A stretch of 64,000 nt of DNA. Source: Neovahlkampfia damariscottae (lineage: Eukaryota; Heterolobosea; Selenaionea; Neovahlkampfiida; Neovahlkampfiidae). Of this stretch, positions 1 to 12,276 are shown piece after piece. Numbering within the stretch: position 1 is the stretch's first letter; every line of letters begins with the position of its first letter. The translations under genes were made by a program, and so were the position numbers. The notes under the pieces were generated by a model, which worked only from the letters and a program-made list of their open reading frames with translations, was not told the DNA's origin and did not search any database. The DNA is taken from assembly GCA_016618085.1 (NCBI GenBank), contig JABLTG010000081.1:22160-86159 (forward strand), given 5' to 3'.

Positions 1-1139
1 TGAGCAAGTTCAGAATTTGGATCTTTTACAGGTGTAATTAATTCAACTTTTTTTGTTACATCAATTTTTTCATCTAAAAATGGAGGATTAACTTCATGAA
101 TAATAATTTGAGTCTTATTTTCATCTTCTTCAAAATCAGTTCTAACTTGTTTTGGAACTGCAATTCCACTTTGCATCATTCTATTTTCTTCCCATGCTTC
201 ATTTTCTCTTAAAATCTGTGCATACTTTGCTGAAAATTTTTGTTTCTTTTGGAAATCACTTTCTCTTTTTTTAAATTTTTCTTCATCACCAAAATTTTCA
301 AATGGATTACTTGTTAAATCAATTGCATTTCCACTTTCTTCTTCATCACCGTACCATTTATAATCAGTTTCATCAACTTCATCACCATCTTCCCAACCAC
401 TTTTTCTTTTTTTGATTGAAGGTGTTTGATTTCCACTTCCGCTTGTAGTTGATGACATTGGTGTTGATTCAATATACTTTTTGTCTTTATTTCTCAAAGG
501 TGTTGGTAATTCCCATGTTTTTGGTGTATTTGGTTCATTTCTTTTTGGTGTTCTATCCCAATCACTTCTTCTTGGACTATAATCTGATTTTTGTTTATAA
601 TCATAATCTCTTCTTCTATAATACTCATCTTCTTCTTCTCTTCTTTTTCTTCTATAATAGTCATCATCTCTACTTTTTCTTCTGTCATCTCTTCTATCAT
701 AATCATCGTCATATCTTCTTCTTCTTCTGTAATCTTCTTCGTCTCTATTTGAATATTTTTTTGATTCATAAGTATCTCCTTTGTATCTTTTTGATTTTTC
801 TTTTAGTTTTATTTTTTCAAAAGCTTCTTCATTTATACCACCTGGATGACTTGGTGTTGACAATCTTGGTTGACGATACTTCCTTTCTCTTTTTTCTTCT
901 TTTTCTTCTTCATCTTCTCTTTTTCGTTTTTTCTCTTCTGCTATTTTATCTAAACCTAATAAACTTTTTTGTATTGTTCCTTTTGATGTTGGTGGTAAAA
1001 TTAAACCACCTGATGTTTTTGTTTTTTTATCTGGTAAAATTAAACCTCCTAAAGATGGTACATTTTGTTCTTCAAATTTTTCAACATTTTCAGAAAACTC
1101 TATGGATTCAGAATTCTTAGATTTTTTCTTATCCTCCAT
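1..1139 (-). CDS. PRP16: Pre-mRNA-splicing DEAH helicase PRP16/DHX38, N-terminal part (cut by window edge)
   Basis: PRP16 is the DEAH-box ATPase that remodels the spliceosome between the two catalytic steps. Only the regulatory N-terminus is present; the helicase core lies beyond base 1. The open frame carries landmarks shared with human DHX38: an early LLGLDKIAEEK element, TPSHPGGINEE, a long Arg/Asp/Glu-rich tract, then an NPFENF region, AKYAQILRENEAWEENRMM, a VRTDFEEDE stretch and PPFLDEKIDVTKK followed by PVKDPNSE. No intron is seen in this part. The start is ambiguous. ATG at 1139 has a purine-rich context and an ATTGG box 49 nt upstream (1188-1192). An in-frame ATG at 1211 would add 24 residues beginning MGDS, like human MGDT, but would place that box inside the coding sequence. 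I prefer 1139. It is transcribed divergently from the F-box gene. Confidence 0.9.
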   Translation of the reverse strand, partial: MEDKKKSKNSESIEFSENVEKFEEQNVPSLGGLILPDKKTKTSGGLILPPTSKGTIQKSLLGLDKIAEEKKRKREDEEEKEEKRERKYRQPRLSTPSHPGGINEEAFEKIKLKEKSKRYKGDTYESKKYSNRDEEDYRRRRRYDDDYDRRDDRRKSRDDDYYRRKRREEEDEYYRRRDYDYKQKSDYSPRRSDWDRTPKRNEPNTPKTWELPTPLRNKDKKYIESTPMSSTTSGSGNQTPSIKKRKSGWEDGDEVDETDYKWYGDEEESGNAIDLTSNPFENFGDEEKFKKRESDFQKKQKFSAKYAQILRENEAWEENRMMQSGIAVPKQVRTDFEEDENKTQIIIHEVNPPFLDEKIDVTKKVELITPVKDPNSELA

Positions 1140-1407
1140 CTTTGTTGATTTGGAAATTTGGTTAAAATTGAGTTTTTGAAGATGCTGATTGGATGGATGG
1201 GAATCACCCATAATATTTTTTTTTATTTGAAAAAAAACTGATTTCTTAAATGAAAGTATCGATGGTCAAATTGTGCAACATTCGTTTCATGAAAAGAACT
1301 TTCTATTCCACTACAACTAGTGCAAACATCACTGCTGACGATGATTCATTGTCAAATGATCATACTGTCAATCACTCAAAACGAATAAAAAAAAAACGAA
1401 ATCACCA

Positions 1408-2349
1408 ATGGATCTTCCAGACGACACGGTTCATCATATCTTTGAATATCTGACATCCAAAGATTGGTGCAACTTGATCATGAAGGCCTCCAATAGAGAG
1501 GTGCATTTGTGGTGTAAAACACCATATTTTTTAAAAGCAGTTACATGGAACATCAACGTCAATACTCTTACAGAAATGAATTTTTCCAAAAATGATAGTC
1601 CCTGCATCACTGTCCTTGGCAATATAGAAAAAATGGTATTGTATAAACCAAAAAAGGGAATTTTCGATGTTGGACCAAATAAGCTATCAAAAAAATTAAT
1701 CAGATTGATCAGATTGGATCCCTATATCCTGGGCTCCATTCTAGTGAAATATTGTTATGAAAATTTGAAATATTTGACAATAATAGATTGTTCAGTGAGA
1801 ATGACTCACCCTCTTCTTGATCATTTTAAACAGAATGCTATCAAATTAGAACATTCAATACGTTCCTTAAAATTGAAAAATGCAGATTTGAGTTTGTATT
1901 TTGGTGAGCAGGATAAATTAAATTTCGGGAAGTCCAATGAACGAAATTCTCCACTCCCAAATTTAAAAAAATTATGTGTAGATTTCAAATCTTGGGACTC
2001 CGCAAGATCTTTCTTCATTCCTCATCCAAAAAACGAGAATCAAGAGAGAAAAATGATTGTTCAGATCTGTCCTTTGGTCTGGGAAGATATGACACCTCGA
2101 TTGTGGTCATCATTCACTACTGATTTGGTTGATTTCGGACGTTCAGAGAGAATTGATCGAATTTATTTAGATCGAAGTTATCTGGATTTTGACAAAAAAA
2201 ACTATTGGAAAGATCCATTTACATTTTATTCTCTCATATCTGTTCTGATGCAAAATCGTCGCATTGAAATTTCTAACGTTAAAAGAATTCCCAGTTCAAA
2301 CCTTTGTGAAACTACATTCATTGACCAAAACTCTATTTTTATAGAGTGA
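1408..2349 (+). CDS. F-box-like protein
   Basis: The first 45 residues from ATG 1408 (LPDDTVHHIFEYLTSKDW) match the F-box helix pattern used to bind Skp1 in SCF ubiquitin ligases. The remaining ~270 residues are not recognised; they lack clear LRR or kelch repeats, so no substrate can be named. The frame ends at TGA 2347-2349 with AATAAA just after it. An open frame starting at ATG 1250 runs in another phase into this gene and ends at 1453. Its last residues before the A10 run at 1387-1396 are basic and would continue smoothly into the F-box if the run had 11 A. The promoter ATTGG box (1188-1192) is also at the right distance for 1250 and too far for 1408, so the true protein may start at 1250. 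Confidence 0.7.
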   Translation: MDLPDDTVHHIFEYLTSKDWCNLIMKASNREVHLWCKTPYFLKAVTWNINVNTLTEMNFSKNDSPCITVLGNIEKMVLYKPKKGIFDVGPNKLSKKLIRLIRLDPYILGSILVKYCYENLKYLTIIDCSVRMTHPLLDHFKQNAIKLEHSIRSLKLKNADLSLYFGEQDKLNFGKSNERNSPLPNLKKLCVDFKSWDSARSFFIPHPKNENQERKMIVQICPLVWEDMTPRLWSSFTTDLVDFGRSERIDRIYLDRSYLDFDKKNYWKDPFTFYSLISVLMQNRRIEISNVKRIPSSNLCETTFIDQNSIFIE

Positions 2350-2564
2350 TGGAGAATAAAAATTTTATTTAATTTTTCAAGTCTACACCATTCTAAAATT
2401 GAAAGATTAATAGTATGACAGCTTTCAAAGTTCAATGAAATAAAAAATGCGTTGGATATTTTTTCAAGTTGAGGAAAACAAAATTTATTCGTGTCCAAGA
2501 AAAAAAAAACTAGAAAATAAAGAATTATCATTTAAAACTGTTTTAAAAAAATATTGAAACATTG

Positions 2565-5500
2565 TTAAAATATATAAAAAATGAGTAAAATCCACAGAAA
2601 ATAAGAAGAAAAATAATTTGTTGAATTGGACACTGGACATCTGCTACTATCAAAAAAATTAATTGCATGAGTAATTGCTTGGTGATGTTTTTGAAAAGTT
2701 TCATTATTCTTTGGACTATCCAATGCATTAACTGCAACCAAAAGATGCTGAGTTTGATTTTTGATTTCAAAATAATCCAAAAGTGATAATGCTCTTTTGA
2801 ATTCCAGTACATATGCAGAACCACATAGGTATGCTTTTTGTTTTTGAATTTTTGGATTAATTAACTCAGGTTTTCCATATTTACTTGAAGTGTACTCATT
2901 GATATTGGATCCATACGCCATTATGATTGAAGATCCATTCATTGAAGGTACATCATTGAATCCAATAGCACCCCATTTTGGTTCAAGTGGAAAAGTGAAT
3001 TTAATATTTATCGATGTTTTTAATTCAAAGTTCCATTCTAACTTTAATCCAGGATATATCATTTTGCAGTTCGATATTGAGTTTTGACATTCATCTCCAG
3101 ATAAACCAAGTTGACACTGACATAGATTTGGACCTACACAAGTACCTTTTCCATAACAAACACTTGGATCATTTGATGGTTTCTCATAACAACTGAAAAG
3201 TTCACATTCATCTCCCGTGTATCCAGGTTTGCATACACAATTGTTTGGTGATGAGCAAGTTCCTAATCTTGAACATACATTTGGATCAGTAGAGTTCTTT
3301 CCAAAACATCCTATGAATTCACATCTTTCTCCAAAATATCCTGACGAGGAACAGTTACAAGTATTTACATAGACACAATTTCCATGGGAAGAGCAAACAT
3401 TTGAATCATTAGAAGCTATTCCATAGCATAAGAAATTTTCACATTGATTTCCCACGTATCCATCATCACATTTACAATGGTCTGGAGCAATACAGGTGCC
3501 ATTTTTAGAGCAAGAACTTGAATTTGCTGATGAAATACCGTAACATAGAAAATGTTGACATTCATTTCCTGAGTAACCAGGATTACAAATGCATGTATTG
3601 GTGTTATTACAAAATCCATTGGAAGAACACACGTTTTGATCTGTTGAATTCTTTCCAAAGCAAATTGGATATTGACATTGATTTCCTGTAAACTCTCCTT
3701 CTTTGCAAATACAAGTATCAGGAAAGGTACAGTTTCCTTGGCCAGAGCATACCATTGGATCAGTTCTGAATTTTCCAAAACATTTGAATTGTTCACATTC
3801 ATTTCCAAAGATTCCAGCATTACAACTACAATTATTGTATGTAGAACAATTTCCTTGTGAAGAGCAAACAAATGGATCTGAAGAATTTTTCCCAAAACAA
3901 CTTGTAAATTCACATCTATTTCCTGAATAATTTGCATGACATTGACAACGGTTAGAATCAATGCAAGCACCATTTCGGTTGCATGCATTTGATGAGTTGA
4001 ACAGTTCTCCAAAACAATAGTAAATTTCACATTTTTCTCCAAAAACATTACTATTACAAGTACAATTGTTTGTATCTCCACAAACTCCACGAGATGAGCA
4101 AACACTCGTTTCATTTCCTTTGACACCATTGCAAGTTGAAAATTCACATTCATTTCCAAAATAATCTTTTCCACATTGACAAATGTCATGATCGACACAA
4201 ATTCCCCTTCCTAAACAAATGTTTGAATCATTATTGTTTTTTCCAAAACAAGTATAATTTGATTGAAGGATTAAAGTTGAAGACTCACTTGCCACCGTAT
4301 CCACAATACCACCCATTGAATTAGCTGCTAAAATTGGTGTCGTATGATAAACAAATGCTCCAGAGGGTCCAGAACCAAGTTGACCAACACTATTGTACCC
4401 AAACCCGTAAAGTTTTCCATTTGATTTTAGAATGAGTGTGTGCGAAAATCCTGTAGAGACTTTGATGATGTTGAAGTTTTCTTTTGAAAGTGGAATTGGA
4501 ATAAAAGAAGCTGTGAATGTTCCATTTCCAAGTTGACCATGTCCATTGTCTCCAAAAAGATAAACTTTTCCGGTGGATTTTAATATGGCAGTATAAGAAT
4601 TTCCACATGATACTTGAACTATATCGAAATTTTCTGAGAATATTGCTGTTGGTAAACTCCTTGAAATTGTTGTATTGTCTCCAAGTTGTCCATAATGATT
4701 TCTTCCAAAACCAAGAACTGTATTATTTTTGAAAAGAATCATAGAATGAGATAGTCCTGCACAAATTTGTTTGATGTTTGATAAAGATGTAATTTTGGTT
4801 GGTGATAATCTCACTGTGTTATCACCATGTCCCAATTCACCATGAAAATTACTTCCAAATGAATATACAGTTGAGTTTTGTAGCAGGGTTAATGAATGAG
4901 TTGAGCCTCCAGCAGCTTGAGTTACAGAATGTTGAAATGGTAAAAAAACTGGATGAGTATCAAAATCTGCTTTCCCATAACCTAATTGTCCAAATTTATT
5001 TTCACCAGCTGAAAATGCAGTTCCGTTTTTCTTTATCAAAATAGTATGAAGAGATCCAGTAGCAATACTTTGAATTTCATTATTTTCAGAAAATGATGTT
5101 GGTGAATTTCGATTAAGAGTTCCATTTCCAGTTTGTCCATACGAGTTGTAACCCATTCCAAATCCTCTTGAAAAATTTTTCACAATAAAAGTATGGAGAT
5201 GTCCACCATAAATGTTTTTCACAAAATAATTTTGAGAAACTAAAGGTTCTGGTCGATCTCTAGAAGTGAAAGTCCCATCACCAAGTTGCCCATACTATAG
5301 ATTAAATAATAATTATCATACGGCGTTTGATCCACAACCAAAAACAAGATTAAATTCTGAATTCTGATAATTCAATTCACATTTAATACCATCATAACCT
5401 TCATTGCATTGACAAAAATCGTTGGACTTACAAACACCATGACCTGAACATACACTTGAATTCAATGAATAACAGTTTTGAATACTCAAAACCCCAATCT

Positions 5501-5587
5501 AGATGTTGTTAGTAATTTCTTCAATACATTTTGAGTCATGGATATTATTAAGAATGATGAGCATAGAAAACACAACCAATTCATCAT
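2565..5587 (-). CDS. Secreted/GPI-type RCC1-propeller, EGF-repeat and DOMON protein
   Basis: Exons 5528-5587, 5322-5498 and 2565-5294 join to 988 aa; the introns are 29 and 27 nt. The start is ATG 5587, followed by a hydrophobic signal peptide. Order: one EGF-like module (about 28-60), seven RCC1 blades (about 70-425, each with a G.N..GQLG-type turn; the first is restored only by removing the 27-nt intron at 5295-5321), ten EGF-like modules of about 39 residues each (pattern C.G....D..VCSS.G.C....C.C..GY.G..C), then a DOMON-like beta-sandwich (about 830-955) and a hydrophobic C-terminal tail with no following charges, as in a GPI signal. Many Asn-X-Ser/Thr sites fit secretion. The role is probably cell-surface adhesion or sensing; the ligand is unknown. 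RCC1-EGF secreted proteins are a known Naegleria-like architecture. Confidence 0.88.
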
Positions 5588-6105
5588 CAACGTTTGTCTG
5601 ACAATCAAATTTCTTTTCAATTTTTGTACAAATTTAGAATATTCTTTGAAATCACCAAAATTGGAATTATTTTGAAATCACCAAACAAGGCAATTTTAGT
5701 TTAATTAAGAGGTATTTTTACCCATTTTCATAAGGATTACATCCAACAAAACTATTTTCTGATACCAAGAAAAACTATGTTCATTTCTGATGTAAAAAAC
5801 TTTGTCAAATTAGTGCTTCCTGTTATTCTTTTCTACATTTCAAGAAAACCAGTTCAAACTTTCTATCATAGAAAGATCAATAAGGTGCTTCTTCAATTTT
5901 TGTGATGGTCTGTTTGATTTCCAATTGTTTGATAATTTTCACCAGATATTTTCAAAAGATGGTACTTTGGATTTAAATGTTTTGTTGAAAAGTGCAAGAA
6001 AATGAAACTGGAAATTTTTTCTGAACTTCAGTTTGGCGACAAGAAATCAGTTTTTGCTTTTTGTTTCAGTATGATTGGCTAATATTTAAAGGATTTTTTA
6101 ATGGA
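5588..6105. promoter_or_regulatory. Divergent intergenic region between RCC1-EGF and kinase-NACHT genes
   Basis: This 518-bp AT-rich spacer lies between two divergent start codons. I see no convincing open frame, tRNA or repeat array. It has two close copies of GAAATCACCAAA near 5648-5690 and an ATTGG box followed by CTAATATTTAAA at 6074-6090, 28 nt before the kinase gene ATG, which is the likely core promoter of that gene. Confidence 0.55.
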
Positions 6106-9100
6106 ATGGAGGAGGACAAAGTTGTGGTCACATCTTCTGGTAGAAATATAAAATTTCAGTATGGAGGTAAACAAAAATTTTCAAATTTAAATAATAGAAT
6201 GGCTTGGTATCGGTTTAAAATCAGAAGGTAATAATTTAAAAAACTCAAAAAAAATAGTTTACGTAATTATCAGCAGTGATATTGGAGAAGCACCAAATAA
6301 ATTGTATGCTCTGAAAAAAGTAAGAGCTATTGAAAACGAAATTGAAGATATCAAAAAAGAAGCTGAAATATTATCAACTTTGAATCATCCAAATATTATC
6401 AAAGTAAAAAAAAACAAAGAAACTAAATATAAAGTGTTATGATACTTTCATTAAAGTTCCAAAAAAAAAAATGGGTCCAACTTTTTTTAATTTGATAATG
6501 GAGTACTGTGAAGATGGAACAATGGAAAATCTTATTGAAGAAGTAATGATAAAACCTGAACATTATAATAATATTATTTTATCAGTAATGATCAATTTTT
6601 ATTTTACATATGATTAGAATTTGAAACAATGGTTGGAAGAATTAACAGATGCACTTTCTTATTTACATTCAAAAAATATCATTCATCGGTTTTGATTTTT
6701 TTTGAATTTTATTAATTGTTTATTTAGTGATATTAAACCACAGAATATATTATTTCAAGATCAAAATAATAAAAAAATATTAAAATTATGTGATTTTGGA
6801 TTCTCAAGAACTGTTGAAAGAACATTAGCTTCTTCACAATTGGGTACTATAAAATACCTGGCACCTGAAATATCAAGAGGTTCAAAATATTTCACAGAGG
6901 TTGATATTTGGTCTCTAGGTGTTGTAATATATCAATTATTGAAAGTAATTTGAAGTTTAACATAACATTATTTCAAAAAGGGTTGTTCAATAAAATTACT
7001 TCCTGAAATTGAAAAAGAAATTAGAATTGATCCAAAATTTGTTTATAAATCATTTGAAAATGTTAAATTAGAAGCTCAAAAATTTGTTGATTTAACATTT
7101 TATTGTTTACAATTAGATCCAGTTCAAAGACCAACTGCAAAAGAAATTTTAGATTTTTTAAATGGAAAAATTAAAAATTTAGGAACTGTTAGATCAGCCG
7201 TCTTAACAGAAGATCAATTAGTAGAAATTACAATTAATAATGATGAAGCAAGAAAATTTTGGGAAGACAATTGGAAGGAGAAACAATTTGTTGATTGGAT
7301 ATCATTCTTTGATATTTATAGAGATTTTTTGAGTTCAAATGATTCAAATGAATCAAATGCAATATTTACACAAGCTCAACATCGTGGATTAAAAAAATTA
7401 GTTTCAATTAGAAGAATGCAAGATGAAAAAGATATTGTCACCAGATACTCTTTTGATCATTCTCAAAAAAGTGCTGGATTCCCATTTGATAAAAAAATAT
7501 TAGCTGGAATTGATAGATTTTCATCGAGAAATCAACAAAATTTTGAAAGATCAATGGTTTCAAATTCAATGACAAAAGATGATTTTGATAATGCAAAAAA
7601 ATCATATTTAGAGAATATTTTAGAATATGATGTTAGATTTGTTGATCCAGTTACAAATTCAAAATTAAATATATCAGAGGATTGTATTTCTTTAAATTTA
7701 CAAATATTTAAAACTTGGAGTGATTTTTCGAATGTAAGTTATTTGAAATTTTTATTAAACAAAAACAAAGGATATTCAATCACAAAATGTTCAAAAATTT
7801 GATGCAATTAATTATATTCTTTCAGTTGATTCTCCAAGAATTTGTTTATTTGGTGCAACTGCATCAGGAAAAACAACTTTAATGAAAATTTTAACAAATG
7901 TTTTGGCTGAGATTTGTTTAAAAGATGAAAAAGTACCAATTCCAATATTTGTACCAATATCATCATTAACACAAACAAATAATAGGTTTAACAGCACTAT
8001 TGATCGAATAATTCAAGCATCTTCTGGATTGAATCATTTAAGTTATAAAAGTGAAGTTTATCAATTTTTACATAATTCAATATCAAATAGGAATTGTATT
8101 TTATTATTTGATGGATTAGATGAATCAGGAAGATATTTTAAATTAATTCAATCTGATATTTTAGAAATGCATAAATTAAAATTAAAAGGAATTATATTTT
8201 CAACAAGAATTTCACAATTCAATGATTTACAAGAATTTAATGAATTTCAAGCAACAAAAATACTTCCATTAACTTTAACAATGCAAATGGAAATTGCAAA
8301 GAAAAGAGGATTTTCAGAGTTAAAAACTTTCAAATATTTCAATTCAAATTATTATTCTGAATTATGTCAATCTCCATTTTTTTTAAGTTTAGTAATTGAA
8401 ATTTTAAAAACCGAATCAAAAAATCAACTTTCTAATTCATCAACAACAAGAAGAGAATTATACTCAAAAGTAACAAATTCTATGCTTGAGAAATATATTT
8501 CTGAAAAAACTTCAAAAATGAAATTACCTTTTAAAATTGGAACTGATGTAATTCAGAGTTTATTAACAAATATTGCAATGATAATACATGATAAAAGATC
8601 AACAGAAATTTCTATTAAATTAATTGAAAAAAATTTTAAAGGAATTCAAAAAACAGTTTGGAATTTAATTGAAGAAGATATCAGAAAAGGAAATTTTCCA
8701 TTATTAAATGTTTTTGGAACAAGACTCAAATTTAATCATCTTTCATTTCAAGAATATTTAACTGCACTAGGTAACAAGTTTAATATTTTATTAATAATAT
8801 AGCATGGGCAAATCCACAAGTTCTTTCTCCAATTAGAAATAAAGAAACATCAAAAAAAGAAATGTTTTATGAATATTTTGAATTGGATAAAAATATTATA
8901 GAATATTTAATAATTGATCCTTGGAATAGAGAAACGTAAATATTTAAAATATTTTAACAAAATAGATTTTTATTATTATCTGGTATTTTACCAACAAAAG
9001 AATTCAATTTTTTGCTTGAAATTTTATTAAAATTATTTAATTCATCTCCAATTGTCAGAAATTTAGTTTCAAAAATGATTTTAGAAAGAACATTAGATGA

Positions 9101-11552
9101 ACAACAAAGTTTGAAAGAATACTTCAAAAAAGAGAACTTATTTGATATGTTATATGAAGGATTAATTTCAGAATCTGAAGAAATGAGAAATATGGCATCA
9201 AAAGAATTCTTGTATAAACAAAAGAGAGTTTCTTTTGATTTTAAAAATTCATTCATTCCAGATCAATATATAAAACATTTATCCAATGAAAATCCTTCAG
9301 TTAGAAATGCAGCATTAACAGTTTTGTTAAATTTTTCAGAAAATGGAGGTTATATTCCAATAGAAAATTTGTGTGATCAAATTTCAATTGGAGAATATGA
9401 TGAGGTTTTTAAATTGATTTCATTGATCAATTTTTCAAATGAAAAAATATCCAATAAAGAAAAAATACTTGATACTTTAATTGAAGTATTTCAAGATCCA
9501 AGTTTGATTTATTCACTTTAATTTATGTAGAATGGGGAAATAATAAAACTAGATATTATGCAATTTCGTTATTGGAACTTTTTTCATCATTAGGAAGAAA
9601 AAAAATAATCAAATGTAGTTTAGATATGATAAAAACAAATGAAAAAAATATTCATTTTAGATACTCAGCATTCAGAGTAATTGTCAAAATTATTAACATC
9701 TTTAGTTATTAATGGATATTTCCGAAAAAGGAAACTCTCAAGTTATAACTACTTGTTTGAATATTTTAAAAGATAAAAAATCAAATATTTTTGATATTGA
9801 ACATTCATCAAATGTCCTTATCCAAATATCCGAAAAAGGAAATATCCAATTGATATCTGCAATGTTAGGTGTTATAAGAAAATTCAAAGATTTTGATGAT
9901 GATATGATTGTTGTTTGTGCATTGAAGATTTTAAATTGTGTTTGTATGAAAGGTGATTTTAGACTATTACATTCTCTTTTTCAATTAATTAGAAGTACAA
10001 GTTGTTCAGAAGAAATTAGAGATGAAGCATGTTACATTTTAGGAAATCATTCAAATTATACAAATGAAAAAGGTGGAGAAAAAGGTTTCATATCATTTTT
10101 ACTTGAAATTTTGAAAAAAGAAAATTGGTATATTAGAGAAAGTGTTTTGAAAATTCTATTAACAAGATACAAAAATAATAATAAAAAAGAATGTATTGAA
10201 TTAGTATTGAGATATGTCATTGAATATTCAGAATCAAAAGGTGAAATTAATTCAAAAATATTATTAAATTTGAATAAATTCATGAATGAAAAAACAACTT
10301 TTGAAGAATGTAATCAAATATTACTTCAAATGTTTACTGATAAACAAGTTCCAAATTTTAGTTCTTTATTATTACAAAGTCACTCAAAACATAAAATTAT
10401 TAGAGACATTTCATTGTATTTATTGTATAATTTTATGAATAAATCATTAAATCTTGATGATATCAATTATGGTTTGATAAATTAATGATTAATTTTTTAG
10501 TATTACAAACATGTTTAGATGATTTAGTGGATAATAGAAAAATTCAAAAAGTAACATTGAGTATCATTGAAAAATGTTTAGAATCAAGTGAATGGAATGA
10601 AAAATTTATTGAATCTTCATTTTCCAAATTATTTTTAAAATATTCAGTATTTACAACAGATGCAATAGTTAAATACTTTGATTATTTATGTTTTATTTCA
10701 ACAAAAATATCAACAAATATGAAAGAGACATTATTAAAAGATTATCAATTTATTGTTAAAAATTTATGTTCAAATTCAGTAAAGATTAGGGATTCATTTG
10801 TAAAGATTTTTGGTTTTTATTCAACTGAAAAATTCTTTTTTATTAAATCATTATTAAAATTATTTAATGATTCATCTTATCATCAAAATGAACAAAATAA
10901 AAGAGAATCAATTCTTGATGCAATTAATTTATCAATTCAAATTTCATTGAAAGATTTAAATGATCTTTCATCATTTGAATTGTTAATTAAGAATTATATG
11001 AAATATATTCAAGATTCAAATCCAAATATATCAACAAAATCATCATTTATTTTATTAGAATTACTCACAAAATATCAAAAATTCTATACAACTAAAATGA
11101 TTGGTGGAATATCAAATATTAATGAAAGTATTAATAGTGGTATTTCAGATTTCTTGGAAGATATTATTTCAAATTTGATTGATATTATGAAAATGAAATT
11201 ATTTCATGTTAGAAAATCAGCAATCTATTCATGTAAAAATTTATTAAAATTTGAATTATCCACATTGGGAAAATCTACAATTTTAGATTCATTATTTAAT
11301 TTATTATCTGATCCATCTGAAATAGTTTCAAATGAAGCTTTAAAGAATTTAGAATTTGAATTAGGTTTTGGAAATGATAAGATTATGATTTATTTAGTAG
11401 ATAATGTTAAAAGAAATTTTTCAAATATTATTCGACACATTAGGGAGAAGAGAAAATTACAAACTTTTTTCTTGTCGAGAGAATTTTTTCAAAAATTAGC
11501 AAAAACTAAAACTATAGAGACTGAGTATATCTTTCTTGAATTATCAAAATGA
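6106..11552 (+). CDS. Protein kinase-NACHT-HEAT STAND protein
   Basis: Thirteen exons (6106-6166, 6198-6227, 6258-6403, 6435-6542, 6618-6688, 6728-6944, 6981-7733, 7771-8770, 8803-8935, 8966-9501, 9531-9676, 9706-10471, 10501-11552) join in frame to 1672 aa. Residues ~20-300 are a protein kinase: Gly loop LGIGLKSEVYV, ATP lysine in LYALKKV, catalytic loop HRDIKPQN (split by an intron), Mg loop CDFG, and YLAPE. Residues ~460-850 are a NACHT NTPase: Walker A GATASGKTT (~489), Walker B LLFDGLDE (~573), arginine sensor FSTR, and a terminal SFQEYLTAL helix as in NLRs. From ~850 to the end are Leu/Ile-rich helical repeats of HEAT/ARM type. By analogy with NLR/STAND proteins, the repeats may sense a ligand, NACHT oligomerise and the kinase signal. 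All kinase catalytic residues are present. Residues 300-460 are unassigned. Confidence 0.87.
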
Positions 11553-11570
11553 ACATAATCCAAGTTATAT

Positions 11571-12276
11571 TTATTCTAAATATTTTTTTCTTTGATTCAT
11601 CTATTATAAGTATTTTAAGTACATTTAAGATGATTACCATATGTTTAAACATACTTGGATAAAATAAAGGTATTGATGTTATTAAAAATAAAAACAAGAT
11701 AATATTGTGAGTTTTTGACATAGTTGTAATATCCTCTCTTGTTTTAATATTATCTGTGACTTTAGTTGATGGTGATGGTATTTGTAATTTAAATGTTTCA
11801 AGTATTAATAATGCTTCAGATAACATACCAACTGGATATAACACTAAAAATGTGGAATATCTCAAATACTTTATCCAATACGGTTGAAAACCAATTTCTT
11901 TCAAAGAAAAATAAAAATATCTAATAGTATCACTCAATGACCAACTCAATAATAATGGATATAATGTTCTTGAACTCTTTAATTTTGGTACTTTATCAAC
12001 AACAAAATAGGTTATGAATAAACGAGCTAAAATTTGTTGACAAGTCACTTTTGGTGAAGATTTGATGATTTTAAAATAAGAGTTCAATATATCCAAAATA
12101 CCTAATGTTTGAAATGATTTAAGTATTAAATTAGTTCGATCCCAAGTTGTTTGTTCTTTTTTTTTTATATTTTTTCTTAAAGTTCTAAAGAATAAATACA
12201 GCCATCCAATTGACTGTATTAAATTATAAATACTCAAATAAATGGTTTTTATTCTTCTTTTGTTTAACAAGTTCAT
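11571..12276 (-). CDS. Very-long-chain 3-hydroxyacyl-CoA dehydratase (HACD/PHS1)
   Basis: This ER membrane enzyme dehydrates 3-hydroxyacyl-CoA in the third step of very-long-chain fatty acid elongation. Exons 11638-12276 and 11571-11600 flank a 37-nt intron and give 222 aa, the usual family length. The N-terminus has the family pattern YNLIQSIGWLYL; the middle holds LLLSWSLSDTIRY and the catalytic YPVGMLSE, whose Tyr and Glu are seven apart as in yeast Phs1. Splicing turns the C-terminus into KHMMNQRKKYLE, the typical dilysine-bearing end; without it the frame would run 32 residues on into the neighbouring gene. The stop TAA sits inside AATAAA. It converges with the kinase-NACHT gene with an 18-nt gap. 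Confidence 0.9.

Noticed and set aside
449-1120. 223-aa plus-strand frame rich in Phe, Leu and His
   Set aside because: It is antisense to the Arg/Glu/Asp-rich PRP16 N-terminus and has no recognisable content.
11512-11570. C-terminal extension of the dehydratase overlapping the kinase-NACHT gene
   Set aside because: Splicing 11601-11637 gives the family-typical end RKKYLE and a stop at 11571, removing the overlap.
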